Shown here one piece after another: positions 21,859-34,043 of a stretch of DNA of 34,498 nucleotides. The DNA is from Phallusia fumigata (Eukaryota > Chordata > Ascidiacea > Phlebobranchia > Ascidiidae). How positions within the stretch are numbered: position 1 is the first letter of the stretch; the number at the start of each line of letters is the position of its first letter. The notes beneath the pieces were generated by a model. The model saw nothing but the letters and a program-made list of their open reading frames with translations, ran no database searches and had not been told where the DNA came from. The position numbers were made by a program, and so were the translations under genes. The stretch covers positions 1-34,498 of the forward strand of contig QXVZ01003875.1 of assembly GCA_008931825.1 (NCBI GenBank), read 5' to 3'.

Positions 21859-22112
21859 ATGTCTGTTTTACCAAATAGCAGCCAGGAGTCATAAAGTCCT
21901 GCCTTTATATTGCACAAAACATTACCTCAGTACCTGAGTGTGCTGGCTGATGTCAATTTAGCTGCCCTGTTGTTTTAGTGGTAAACCTAATGCTTGTAAC
22001 ACATCATTTTATGTTCAATAGTTTTTACAGGTTATGAGGTAAAATTGTTGTTGATGACTTTGTATGTTTATGATTACATGTAGTCCAGAATATTTATTTT
22101 TCAATTAAAATC
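21859..22112 (+). promoter_or_regulatory. Short gap between DUS4L and the fusion gene, with acceptor-like sites
   Basis: These 254 bp contain no AATAAA; the only variant poly(A) signal is ATTAAA at 22104-22109, right before the next ATG. Two possible spliced-leader acceptors are present: aatagtttttacag ending at 22030 and gattacatgtag ending at 22083. The arrangement allows a two-gene transcript resolved by trans-splicing. Separate transcription with a weak poly(A) signal is equally possible from sequence alone. Confidence 0.4.
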
Positions 22113-25100
22113 ATGGATCCCACTTTTAAGTCACAAAATCAAGGTGATAAAAATCCGCATCATGGACGAAGGAGGTTTCATGACATTCCATTCCATACCA
22201 ATGGAACATCAAGTTTACAGCATACTGACACAAAAGAGCAAGAGGATATTATGAAGTTTATTGATGCAAACATTATTGGAAAGGACACAGTTTTATCTGG
22301 GCCATTCGGATTAAGGAAAGTTGTTTATTGTGACCATATTGCATCTGGAAGGGCGTTAGAGTCAATTGAAACTTACATCAAGGACAATATTCTTCCTAGT
22401 TATGGAAATACTCATACAACAACAACTGTTACCTCTCTGCAGTCATCAATGTTTCTTCAAGAAGCAAGGTAAAAGTTGAATTTGCCAAAAAAATGTATTG
22501 GAATTGTTTTTCAAGTTATGAATTGAGCATGTAATTCAAGTCTTTGTCAGTCCAATGTATGGAAGTAACTTACTAAAATACATTCCACAGCAACATTTTA
22601 TGGTTTTGACTATGTATTAAAGTACTGCGTATATCCGGGGTCAAGCCACACATGCAACGGTTGGCACATAAGGTGAACATTCATAACATGCCAAGTAATT
22701 TCCAAGTTCATATCCCAATACATTTGTAAGCAAAACTGGACAACCTCATTGTTTTTATGGTTAAGTGCAGTGCAACAGCAGCCACAAGCGACAGAGAGCC
22801 TGTGTAAACCAGCCTTTAACAGATTGTTTCGATTAGTCCAGTAAATGCAGAAAAATAAAGCAGTGATGTCATAAAAATGGCAATTAAAGGATTTGAAATT
22901 TTGACAAAATTTTAAAATTGGCACACTGCATTCGAAAGGTTGCCAATGTCATCCAATCTGTAATCACGCATAAATAAAGGTAAAAACAAGAAGCTTAATC
23001 TTTTTTCACCATAGAAAAGTTTAAATTTCTTACAGCGAAAATCTGACATCTGAAGCCTGATTAGCAACACCTAGATATAGTTGTCCCAGCAACCAGTGTT
23101 TATTATGTGTAGATTGATGCTCCGAAATGCTGTACATGCTGATGAACATGATGCTGTGATCTTTGTGGGGAATGGAGTCACAGGGGCTGTGGACAAATTA
23201 ATTAATGCTTTGAACCTCACTGAGCCACCAGTGGTTTTTGTCGGCCCACATGAACATCATTCAAATCTTTTACCTTGGAGAGAAATTGCTGCTAAAGTAA
23301 GTGATTTGTTTTCATTGCTAAATAACCTTTGAGTGTGCAGGTAAATGTAAAATGTAAGTGTAAATATGTCGAAGGGTTTATGTTAAATAAGGTTTGGTTA
23401 ATAAGGGGGAATGAGAATGACAAGGCATGGCAAATGTTATGTTGCAGTTTGTGAAATTCAGCAATGTTCAATCCTAATAGGTGAGCATAGGCGTTGATTT
23501 CTGTTGTGGCAGGGGTGACAGCCACCCCATTGGAAATTTCTGGGATGGTGGTGTTTATGAAAGTCTATGTTGCGATGGCTGGAAAAAGTGGGAAAATGGG
23601 AAAGCTACTTCTTGGGAAATTGGTCCTAGTCGTGGGAAAGTTTTTCAGCTGTTAGTGTGACAAGTGGACACAAAAGTTAAAAATAAATATCAGGTGGAAT
23701 AACATAAATGTGCCAGCTGTTATGAGTTAGGTACAACCGCCGTTCTCATGAAACGTATGTCTCTGAAAGACTGACCAAACAAGAATGGAGTTCAGTAAAG
23801 AAGTGATTCATTTTTGAACACTTGATGTTTAGTTTCAATGACCTAAAAACCTTGATAATGATGTCTTCCTGAGCTTAAATTGCAAGTATTCCATGGCAAA
23901 CAGGCTTTAAACAAATGCAGTAGAAACAACAAAACCAAAATGAAGACACTTTTTGGAATACACTTTTTGTGCGAAAAGTATATGAGTGGTTTATACTTCT
24001 GTTTAATTAATTTCGCCACCCCACAAGAAAAAAATTTGCTAAAAAATGGCACCTATGTCCGTGGGGGCACTTGGTATTAAAATTTGGACATTATGAGAAA
24101 CCACTAGCTTGTACTACTATTTCATGTTATTGTAATCAAATTTTAGGTGATCCGCATTAGTGAAGATGAGTTGAGCCAAATTAATCTTCGTCATCTAGAG
24201 GAAGGACTTAATTCTTACAAGGAAACTGGTTTAAAAATGGTCGGATGCTTTTCTGCCGCATCTAATGTAACAGGTGAGAATTTTGAACATTTCTCATGTT
24301 CCAATATTTTTGGTGTTAAAAGCAAACTCACCCTCCCAAGAAATTTTCGTTGATGATGAATTGAAACAAACATATGTTATCAGAAGAACCCATTACTAAC
24401 AGCAATTGGTATTTCCATTTTTTATGGTCGAGTATTTTTTTGAAAAATGGTATAAAATGGTATGGCACTCTTCTGCTGTATGCAAGTCTGATGAATGGGT
24501 CCTATCTAAAAGGTGTTTCAACCTGAAAATTATTTTGCCAGCAATTTAATCTTGATTTCCAAGTGTGCTAAAGTTTTGTAGACTTATAGAAGTTCATACA
24601 TTTGTGTTTTACTAAAAATACTTTTGTTTTCTTTGTCAGGTGTGGTTGCAGACACCATTGCGGTCTCATCACTGTTACACAAGTATGGGGCGCTTGCTTT
24701 CTGGGATTATGCCACTGCTGGTCCATATGTAAACATCGACATGCACCCCTTGTCAGATTGTGATGCTTCTAAAGATGCTGTTTTTCTGTCCATGCATAAG
24801 TTTGTTGGAGGTGTTGATGCCCCAGGTATTTACTTCGTTTTTTGTAGAATACTGTTAAAATGTTTTGCAATAGCGAGTGGAAATTTTTTAAGGCGAATAG
24901 GGTAGTGCAGCCAGATTACGGCACTCCAGTTTGTTGCAAGTAATAGGCTGAAAACCAATGTCCTGTCACCAGATGCACTAGTGGGACCTTACAGGTCGAA
25001 ACAGTGTGCACTGTCTGCAGCTCACCTAAAAATGTTCCCACTTTCGACTTTTCAAAGAGGTACATTTGTATGACGAAATTCACCTATTATAAGAAGACAG

Positions 25101-28100
25101 CTTATTGCATTGTTACCTTGTAGCAATGTTTATTCGTATGGGTTGAACTTAGAATAATCTCAACTGAGAAAAAGCGAGAGAAATCATGTAGCAAAAAGAA
25201 AAGGCGCATGACGTACAGTTAGCTTTATCAAGCATGCAGTAGAAAACCCTAAGTTGTCCAATTGACCTAATCTTTATCACCATCCAACATTCACTGAATT
25301 GTGCTTGAATATAACTTTAATTGCTAGGCCAAGCAGTCAGCTCAAATCACCCCTCAACCATTCATGGTTAATAGAAACAGTTTTTCATGAAGGTGTTTTG
25401 GTTGCCAAACGATGTCTTTTTCGCAACTTGGTCCCATCGAACTGTGGGGGAGGAGCAGTATTTTTTGTGAGAAGAGATGACCACCGATATCTTCAGGATG
25501 AAGAAGCTCGTGAGGAAGGGGGAACCCCTCGTGTTGTTGGATGTGTTAGAGCAGCTCTTGCTATGGAACTTAAACAGGTGAGAATACCTTATGTGCAAAC
25601 TGATGGATCTAAAGTAGAAATCTCGTAAGTGATACCATTTTTGATAATGCCGCAATTTATTTTCTTGGTGATGGACGTTCTATTCTGCATGAGGAAACAC
25701 ACAAGAAGTAAATTGTTTGTATGACAAACTTTTTTCCATGTTTTGATATCTTACTGCTAAAAGCATTCGACAGGCAATAGCTTGAACCATGTGGGTTTGT
25801 CAAGTTATTTTGACTTTAGGGCCAGTGGTTTTTCTGATAGATACCCTAATATAGATGTGTTTTGACACTTTACATTAACTGTATTTGGAAATTTAAACTT
25901 GACCATCCCATCTTTGTTATAGGTCCCTCCTTTATGATGTGTGATTAAATTCCTACATTTTATTTAATAATCAAAGCAGGGACACTTTATATCATCATCT
26001 TTAAAAATGTAGGAAACATTTTTTTTGTTTCCAGAGTGTTGGCTCCACAACCATTATGGCAAAAGAGTCAAGACTGTACAGGAAAGTCGTTAATAGATGG
26101 AAGCAGGAACCTAATCTTGAAATACTCGGACAACTGGACCAACATTCAGAAAACCAGCTTGCGATATTCTCATTCATGATATTCTGTCCAGAAACAAAAA
26201 ACCATCTTCATCATAATTTTGTGGCTGCACTTCTGAATGACTTGTTCGGAATTCAGGTCCGTTATACTGTTAAGTGCAGTGTTAAAGTGAAGTTTATTCA
26301 TCAGTGGGTTGCACTCAGATTGACCCAGTCTTTTCAGCTTTAAAATGACTGTGAATTTGGACCTATAAGTAAATCAAGCTCAGTAATAGTGGATAAGTTA
26401 GGGTTCTTGTGCAGTTGGATTCTCATTAAAACCTTCTTGCTCACCCCACATTTGTTCATTTGTTGGTTCATTGCAAGTATCAGCTTTTGTGAATATTGTG
26501 ACAATTAAGTGTTTCAGGTTGAAAGATTTAAGTAACTAACATTATTGTTTAAAGTACCATGCGTAGTGTTACTCTTCATCTCTATTGACCATCTTTTCCA
26601 ATATAGTGACTTAGCTTCAACAAACTGTTCGGTAGATACTGTGTAGTAAAACTTAATAATGCACTTTCTACTTAGGCGCGGGGAGGCTGTGCATGTGCTG
26701 GACCATATGCCCAGGATCTTATGGGAATTGATGAACGAAAAGCGAGGGAATTTGAAGAAGCACTGCTAGAAGACAGGTGTGAAGATTTTCTATTGACACC
26801 AACCTAGAGTGTAAAAATGGGCGGACTTCCATATTTTGCTTTGTACAAGCATCATTTACTCAGCATGGTAACAATATGGATGGGATAAGCATCTTCGTAT
26901 TTAAATGCCCAAGGGTTGACAAAAAATTAATAAACATGATAAAATACAAAGCACAAATTCAAAATATACTGAATGAGCTATGACCCAGATGTAATGCTGT
27001 TTACATTAGAATAAATATCTGTTTGTTATGGAACAGATTTGTATCCATAACATCCAGTCTTATAGTAATTTTTGACTGATCTAAATTTGGTAATCTCAAA
27101 ACACCAAGAAAAAAACAAGTTTTAAAATTTCGGACCATTCGTCCTGCTGCATTTAAAACTGTTAATAAAAGTAAAAAGCTAAAATCAGGAAAGCAACTAC
27201 TATTACATGCCCTGGCAAATAATTACCATACAGCTAAAAGTAACAGTTGTTTAAAATAAGATTCTATGTGCCTGACAAAATACTAATTTTCCCTTTTTTT
27301 ACTTGGACAAAGAATTGTGATGGAACAAAAACATTTATTTACACGTGCGCACAGATTTGACCTTGGTTCCTGACTTATGGTAACTGACCCTTGGCTTACA
27401 ACACATTTTTTCTAGTCGCCTTGACAGGGTGCATCTACGACGACAGAGTGAATACTCTCAACATGAAGTTTTAAGACCCGGTTTCGTTCGACTCAACTTC
27501 TCGTATTTTTGCTCTGACGAGGAAGCAGACTTCATCATTGAAGCAGTTGCCATGGTAGCTCGTTGCAGTTGGAAGCTTCTTCCCCAGTATATGTTTAACC
27601 CTGAGACTGGCGAGTGGAGACACACCAGGCATAAGGTTTGAAAGTGATGGTATTGTAGCATTGTAGTGTGATTGTGGACAAGGGTAAAGCAACTAGGTTT
27701 TCTATTCTTAGTATGGACTGACACCAATGAGAGAAATCAGTTTATAAAGCGTTTTTTCCGTACTAGATTTTGAACATTAGTAAAGTGCTCCACTATTTGG
27801 TAAACACCGAAACATCAAAAACTCAGATACAAAAATGGAAATGTTTGACCAGGCTTCTTGCCAAAAAAACATTTTATCAATTAAAATTGGTCCCTAATTT
27901 TGAATTAAGCCTGAGAAACTAATATCAGTTTGCAAAATTGTTTGAGCCACTTTGCATAGGCTGTTTTGTCTCAAAAAGTTTTGGTAAAAAGCCCTGTTTA
28001 TTGGTTGAAGACTTGCTGTTAGATCTTGTTATCTTTAGGTTTTTGCTGATCGCAAGTGGTTAGGTCACATTCGATTCACAGGAAATGGAATTAAATTGTC

Positions 28101-31100
28101 ACATGAAGTTGACTGCAAAGATACACCACCAAGTTATAATGATGTGCTTCAATATGCTGAGAAAATATTTATGCAGCCTTTGAAGGTCAGTACGACTTTT
28201 GATCTGTCCTTGATGCAGCTTATTTAGTAGTATATAAATGGTTGTGTTGGACGAAGGAAGCAGTTGCTATTCTGAATCAAGCTTCCAACGTTTTTTACAC
28301 CTTGACATGTAACTATAACGTCCACATGAGATTGTTTACCTTTTGGCAGGGGTACGAAAGTAAACTGCCTGACCATCAAATGATGTTCGGTGACGATGTC
28401 TCGCATCTACGATGGTTTCTGCTTCCTTCTGAGGCTCAACAACTTCTGCAGAACCAACCATTGATTTTACGACCACCAGCGAATGTTTTGAAAGTGCGAA
28501 GAAAAATTGAACCTCTTAGCCAAAGTAGAATCGAATCCAGCGTAAAGGTCTCTCAGCATCTGCTCATTGAAAGTTTGGAAAATCGACTGAAATGTGTAAA
28601 ATTTTCAATGAATGAAAAATCTGAACAAATCTTAAATGCAACCAAACACTTTCCGTCAAATGAGATTGGTTTTAAGGACCAAGAAAATCCACATTTTAAC
28701 AAGAGTCACATAACAGAGAATCAAGAGAGTCAGCTATTTCAAAAAGACGTTTCTTCTTCTAATGGCGAAGATGCCACCACCAACACAACTTGTAAAATGC
28801 GAAAACCAACTTTAAAGTCAAATGTTGAGATGTCAGCTCAGTTTGTCTCACCTCCAAAAAGGCTTTTCAAATTAACTGCAGAGGCCATTGGAGAGTTTGA
28901 AATGATTCAAAACAAGGATAAAGTTCTGGTCTGCCTGTCTGGAGGCAAGGTTAGTCTGGTTTAAAAAATACTCATAATAATGAGTTTGATAAGGTTTTTA
29001 AACCATGCCTGTCATATACGTACTTCATCCCAGAAAAAACAATGACATTATTTACCACTGGGTGGTGCTAAGTTCTCATTTGTTTCTTGCTTTTTCAAGT
29101 TCTAACTTTGGTTCGAACCGCGTGAAAAAAAAATTCTAACTTTGTGAATGTTGAAGTTAATATGTGAATTTAGTTAGTGGTGTAAAGGCTTTTAGGGAAA
29201 TAAACATATTGCTAAAACCATAGCTCACAAGATGTTGTTTGTGACACATTTTTTATTCACAGGACTCTTTATCCTTGCTCCATGTTCTACATCAATATCA
29301 ATTCTATGCAAAAAGCTGTGGTGTTGAATTTCTACTTGGGGCAGTAACTGTTGATCCCATGACATCATCATATGACCCTTCACCTTTGATCCCTTACCTA
29401 AAAGCATTGGGTGTGCCTTATTTCTATGAAGAGCAAAGTAGGTTGTCAGCTGTTAAAAATGTAAAAAATATTTTTAGGCTTTAAGTGGGTAATGAAAATG
29501 AAAAAATATCTAGTTGTCTACACTTGTTTTGAAGCATCTTTTAGCTACCATGGGGCCTTTTCCCAGAAGGGGACACATATGGTTTTCACTCTGTTTTTTT
29601 TATGTCTAATATGAGCTTGTTCCACATGGTTTTGTCAAAAAGAGTTGTTCCACTTTTTTTTAATTTTTACACATGATAGATGGGTATATATAGTTGTGCA
29701 CTGACAACTTTTTACCCCAGTTCACCCATTGGATAGTCCATCCATGTGTTAGGATTCACATATTTTCCTCTTTTAACCCCAAATATTGAGTTTTTGTTTA
29801 CATGACCTTTACTTACATACTAATCCAAATGTATTGAAATGTTAAACGTAGATATTAAGGATGCTTTTCATCGGTTGTTTAAAATTTTAGCATGATCCGT
29901 CAAGTATTTACCCTTACAGTACGTGTTTAAACGCTTTAAAACGACCCGACTCGTAGTGATTGTTGAGTTTACAACACAAGCGGCGCATTGCCCATCGGTT
30001 GACAACAGGCTGCTACTTCACACCTAAACGGGCGTTCATTCAGGGCGGCCAGACGACGTTAGCTGAATAAAATTAGGCTGTAATGTGGTAAACTTAATGC
30101 GTTTGATATTTTGCCATGCAGAAAACACTGCGGCACAGCAATTTTAACCCGAGTCATTGCAACAATAGATCTAAGCCATTAAAATTGGGCGGTGGAAACT
30201 GACTTATAATTGCCAAGCACCAAAACTGTAAAATATCATCAACAAAAATGTAATTAATACAGAAGGTAGTTCGAAATCGAAACTATGATTGTGGGGCCTG
30301 TTGAAGACAAAAGTCGAACATGCACCCATATAACTGCTGACATGTAAGTGCTTAATCTTTGCAGATATTTTGGAGCAAGCTATGGAAACTTCCGCAACTT
30401 CCATCTGTGCCTTCTGTTCTCGTATGAAACGAGGCCGTATCTACGCATGTGCGCGTAGAGAAGGCTGGAACGTTCTGGCATTCGGCCAACATCTCGATGA
30501 CTTGGCCGAAAGTTACCTGATGTCCGCATTTCACAATGGATTACTACGTACAATGAAAGCTAACTACACTGTGCAGTAAGAGCATGCTTGTCTTTTGATG
30601 CTAGAATATGCTTGTAGTACACACTGTTGTATAGTAGTTGCTAATAAACCGTAGATGATCCGTTAGTTTTTGCTTGGTCAATAGGCCGTATACCACGATG
30701 CCCATCTACCTTAAATAAGTCTCTCAGTTTCCGCAATGTAGTTAAACAAAGTAAAGTATCGTAATTTATATTCGTCGTAACCCTAAGTCAATATTCTGGT
30801 TGGTGTGTTTCCGAAAAACGCACGACACCCACATCTGTATTTTCACCAATCATCAGTATTGACCGGCTAAACATGCAGACAACAGCCTTTAATGGTTGTA
30901 GCAACGTATAGCACGTTCAAACCAAATTTCACTTTGAATACCTCCTCTTTTAAATAACGTTGACGGCTGTGCTTAATTCAACTTAGTGAATTTGACATCC
31001 TGTTGCCCTTTTGTTTCAGGGAAGGCGACTTACGAGTCATCCGACCTTTTATCTACGTTCGTGAAACTGATACAAGACAATTTGCTGAGTCAGCAAAACT

Positions 31101-32024
31101 GCCGGTGATTCCTGAGAACTGCCCGGCTTGCTTCGAAGCTCCCAAAGTAAGATTTTCAACATTTGCTGTTTTGCTTTTGTGGCCTTGAAAAATCTCAGTG
31201 ATTGCCCTGGCGCTAATGGTTGGGTTATTTTGTTTCATTTCTATTGTTTATTCTCAAAAGACCGGAACCAAATTGTTGGAAATTGGTTAGTTTCTTAATG
31301 GTATCTCAATGACACACGAGTTTGAAAGGTAAAATCGGGTTTTCTAACGGGCTTAAAGCGGTCGCTCGTCGCGAAGCTTTTAAAACACGCCTGAAATAAA
31401 GTTAAATGCCAAATGATTCTGACACCTATATTGGATAATGTTCCGCAGTTTAAAGCAGATTCCCAAACAAAATTCTTCACCTAGTTTCCAAATTTGAATA
31501 AAAATTGGCTACAGGTTGTCTATACAAAGCCGTTACTGTAACACTTGATACAGTTTAGTGCACTAAGCTCGATGTGAGGACCTCATCAGAGATTTTAAAT
31601 TTATTTTTGTTTTAAATTGTTGATTCTCATTGTGGATCACAAACTATTGCTAGTGTATATGTCCCCATAACGCACGACACTATTGCCTGTGTTTTCACCA
31701 GTCATCAGTATTGACCGACCAAACTAATTTTAACTTGAGTTCGATCTTTTTTAAATTACTTGACCACATTAAAATTACAAAAGATTGCTGAATAAAGAAA
31801 AATACACTGACAAAACTTTTTGGTCACACATTAAACCTTTTTTTTGTGTTTACTGTTTGTAGGAAAGACATCGAATGAAACAGCTTCTGGCGTCGCAAGA
31901 AATAATCCATCCCCGGTTATTTAACAGCTTAAAGGAAGCAATGCATCCCTTGTATGCTAAAAACCGAACTGGATTGGAAAGTACCTCAAATCAAGTTTTG
32001 TCCCAATCACATGAGGAATTATGA
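22113..32024 (+). CDS. Fusion of class V aminotransferase (cysteine-desulfurase-like) and TtcA-type tRNA thiolase
   Basis: The 14 exons are 22113-22468, 23113-23296, 24147-24273, 24640-24825, 25393-25577, 26035-26256, 26676-26776, 27416-27635, 28039-28185, 28350-28949, 29263-29437, 30365-30575, 31020-31146 and 31863-32024. They join in frame to 1000 residues. The N-terminal half is a fold-type I PLP enzyme: VYCDHIASGR, YGNTHTTTT, PLP-binding WDYATAGPY (Asp about 245), Schiff-base Lys in HKFVGG (about 276), and RGGCACAGP (Cys about 425 and 427) where cysteine desulfurases carry the persulfide Cys. A polar linker follows (about 620-755). The C-terminal half has the PP-loop SGGKDS (773-778), ICAFCSRMKRG (Cys 849, 852), GQHLDD, RPFIYVRE and NCPAC (Cys 939, 942), the TtcA plan with cysteines for an Fe-S cluster. 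Bacterial TtcA makes 2-thiocytidine in tRNA with sulfur from IscS; that this protein does both steps is inference. No mitochondrial signal is evident. Confidence 0.93.
23486..24057. mobile_element. Possible hAT-like MITE in intron 2 of the fusion gene
   Basis: The segment starts CATAGGCGTTGATTT and ends, read on the other strand, CATAGGTGCCATTTT, so short inverted ends are visible. Sub-terminal caggggtgacagccacccc and gccaccccac are also mirror-related. CATAGGCG ends are known from some animal hAT elements. I see no clear target duplication and no coding capacity. Confidence 0.4.
29485..30364. other. Intron 11 of the fusion gene with a CG-richer core
   Basis: Most of this intron is AT-rich, but about 29930-30065 is richer in CG, with segments such as cgacccgactcg, agcggcgcattgcccatcgg and agggcggccagacgacg. 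No open frame or RNA structure that I recognise accounts for it. An inserted element fragment or an intronic RNA are possible. Confidence 0.3.
30816..30873 (+). repeat. Intron 12 copy of a ~57-bp repeat shared with intron 13
   Basis: The sequence aacgcacgacac ... ttttcacca.tcatcagtattgaccg at 30816-30873 recurs at about 31668-31724 in the next intron with few changes. The exon between them (31020-31146) is not duplicated, so this is a dispersed repeat and not an exon duplication. Confidence 0.65.
31668..31724 (+). repeat. Intron 13 copy of the ~57-bp repeat
   Basis: Same orientation as the copy at 30816-30873, carrying acgcacgacac, ttttcacca and tcatcagtattgaccg. It may be the end of an uncharacterised mobile element. 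Confidence 0.65.
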
Positions 32025-34019
32025 CCGAAAATAGTGGTAACAGATCAGTGTAAATTGGTAGATATAAAATTCTTTCTTATGATTAAATTTGTTAAAATTT
32101 TAGGTGGCGGTTAAACGTATAAAATGCTCCACTAATCAATCAGCCATCGTTTTTCAACAGTTTTTTTATTTCGTCTTTATTTCGCAATTTGCCATGGAAG
32201 TGGAGGCTTGGCCTAGATTCGATCATGTATCGTGGAGCAGTTGCCAAAACTTTTGCTTAAATCATCTGCACTTATCTGAATCACCCAATACACCATCATA
32301 TTTTTTCAATAGAAGATGTGCCACAAACACCACCATGACAATAATAATAGCAACTATATATAACACACAAGCGCATAGTTTCTGAAGTTCAGTCGACCCG
32401 TGAAAACGGCGTACTCGCATACTTTCATCACTTCACGCTAGTGTCTCTTATCCCCCTTTCCTCATTAACCATTTCTCTTCAGACAAAATTTTCACTTTTT
32501 GCAATTTACTAAAATCTAAGTTGTTTTGCTAGTTCTGCTTTTCTCAACATAAAACCGTACTTTGTCAGCTAAGAGGTTTAGCCACGTGATCCACGTTATA
32601 CCCTGCCATTAATCACACATGTGCAGAGCGACACTTCTCTTTGTCGTTTATTGCGAGTAGCTGGTTTCAAAATAGCCGATTTGTGCGGTATCTATGATTT
32701 TTTATTGACCGCCCAGTTTCTTACACTTTCTGTTTTGTTTATTGGCATTTGAATAAACTTTGAGTCTTACCACTTTCACGTTTGTTACAGAACACAACAT
32801 TTCGTATACATTAGAACTAGAACAACTGAAACACCAAGTTCTCACAGCTTCGCGAAATCTTGGGCACATTGTAGGGTGGCAGAACAGAATTTTGTTTTGT
32901 AGGAGAGTATTGTGAGTGCGTTGTGACAGTTAATATTTTCAGCCTGGGCACGTTCACCAACATTTCCTTGATAAAAATAAATTCCACTTTCTGACAGTTA
33001 TACCTATGGTAACGTTTTGAAGTTCAACTGATAAAATGCAAAATTTTATGACTGAAAAGCAATAGTAGCAACGTATACGTTTTGACCCTTTCCAGAAAAT
33101 TCGATTTCGGGGTTGGGAAAATGATCGAAACCTATAGAAAACAGACGATTCTGAAGAACACTTCATTGGTCAAAGATTACACAAAACTTTGTTTTGAGGC
33201 GATTTGCTTTGATTTTCCTAACACAAGAAATGGGGGTGCGGGTTTTTTTACATGCAGGTAGATTGTAAAAAATGAAATGTGAACCTTGATTACGCAATGC
33301 ACTGCTGTCGTCGAGAAACATGTATCACGAAACATAGTAATGTTACAAAATAGATCTGTAAGCACACGTGAATAGTTTGACCAGACACAGTGCCGGGTAT
33401 AAAACTCATTTGGTTGAGTTTTTTTTGCTTGGTAACATTAAAGCACTAAAGCAAAGATTTTAGCTCTTTAAGACTGGTTCCCCCATTGGGGTCTTTGGGC
33501 AAATATATCTAACAATTTTTTAAGTGAAGTGTACTGTATACTACGAGCCATAGTAAGTGTTTAAAACTAGTTGTATCTGTGACCATAGATAATCAACTGT
33601 AGATAAACGTCATAAATTTGAATGGGCAAAATAGCACTTCCATGTACACGGAATTTTTTTAGATATTTTCTTCAAATATAATAATTGCCTCGTATTTGGA
33701 AAAAAATATGTGGTGCCTCTTTCTTTTGATGCCCCGAGTGCGTCCCTATGTTGCTGAAAGGTTATAATCTAGTCCGGACTCGGATCCCGGTCGCTTGCTA
33801 CTCTATAGCAAATCTTCAAGTTACAAACCCTGTGCTTTCGCGGGAATAATACGTACTTTCTATTGTCTTAATTTTTATCTTGTGTCAGACAAAATAATAA
33901 AGGACATTAAAAAAAAAAATAACGGGAAATTAAGAAAAAGCAGCAAAAAAATTTATGTCATTCAAAATTTTTTTTGAACAAAAGTAGTTTCGAACGCAAC
34001 CAGCTATGTTGCCCACTAA
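32025..34019. other. Intergenic region after the fusion gene
   Basis: Candidate poly(A) signals for the fusion gene are ATTAAA at 32092-32097 and AATAAA at 32752-32757. A 93-codon open frame at 32104-32385 shows no recognisable domain and probably lies in the 3'UTR. TATAAAA at 33398-33404 has no coding exon nearby that I can support. AATAAA followed 7 bases later by an A-tract at 33896-33919 could be the tail of an old retroposed piece. Confidence 0.45.
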
Positions 34020-34043
34020 ATCACCTTGGAATTTCGCAATGTT

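Noticed and set aside
32104..32385. 93-codon open frame after the fusion gene
   Set aside because: No domain, no promoter, and it lies directly in the probable 3'UTR; a chance frame is more likely.
33896..33919. AATAAA plus A-tract as a gene end
   Set aside because: No coding exon upstream supports it; a retroposed tail or chance is as likely.
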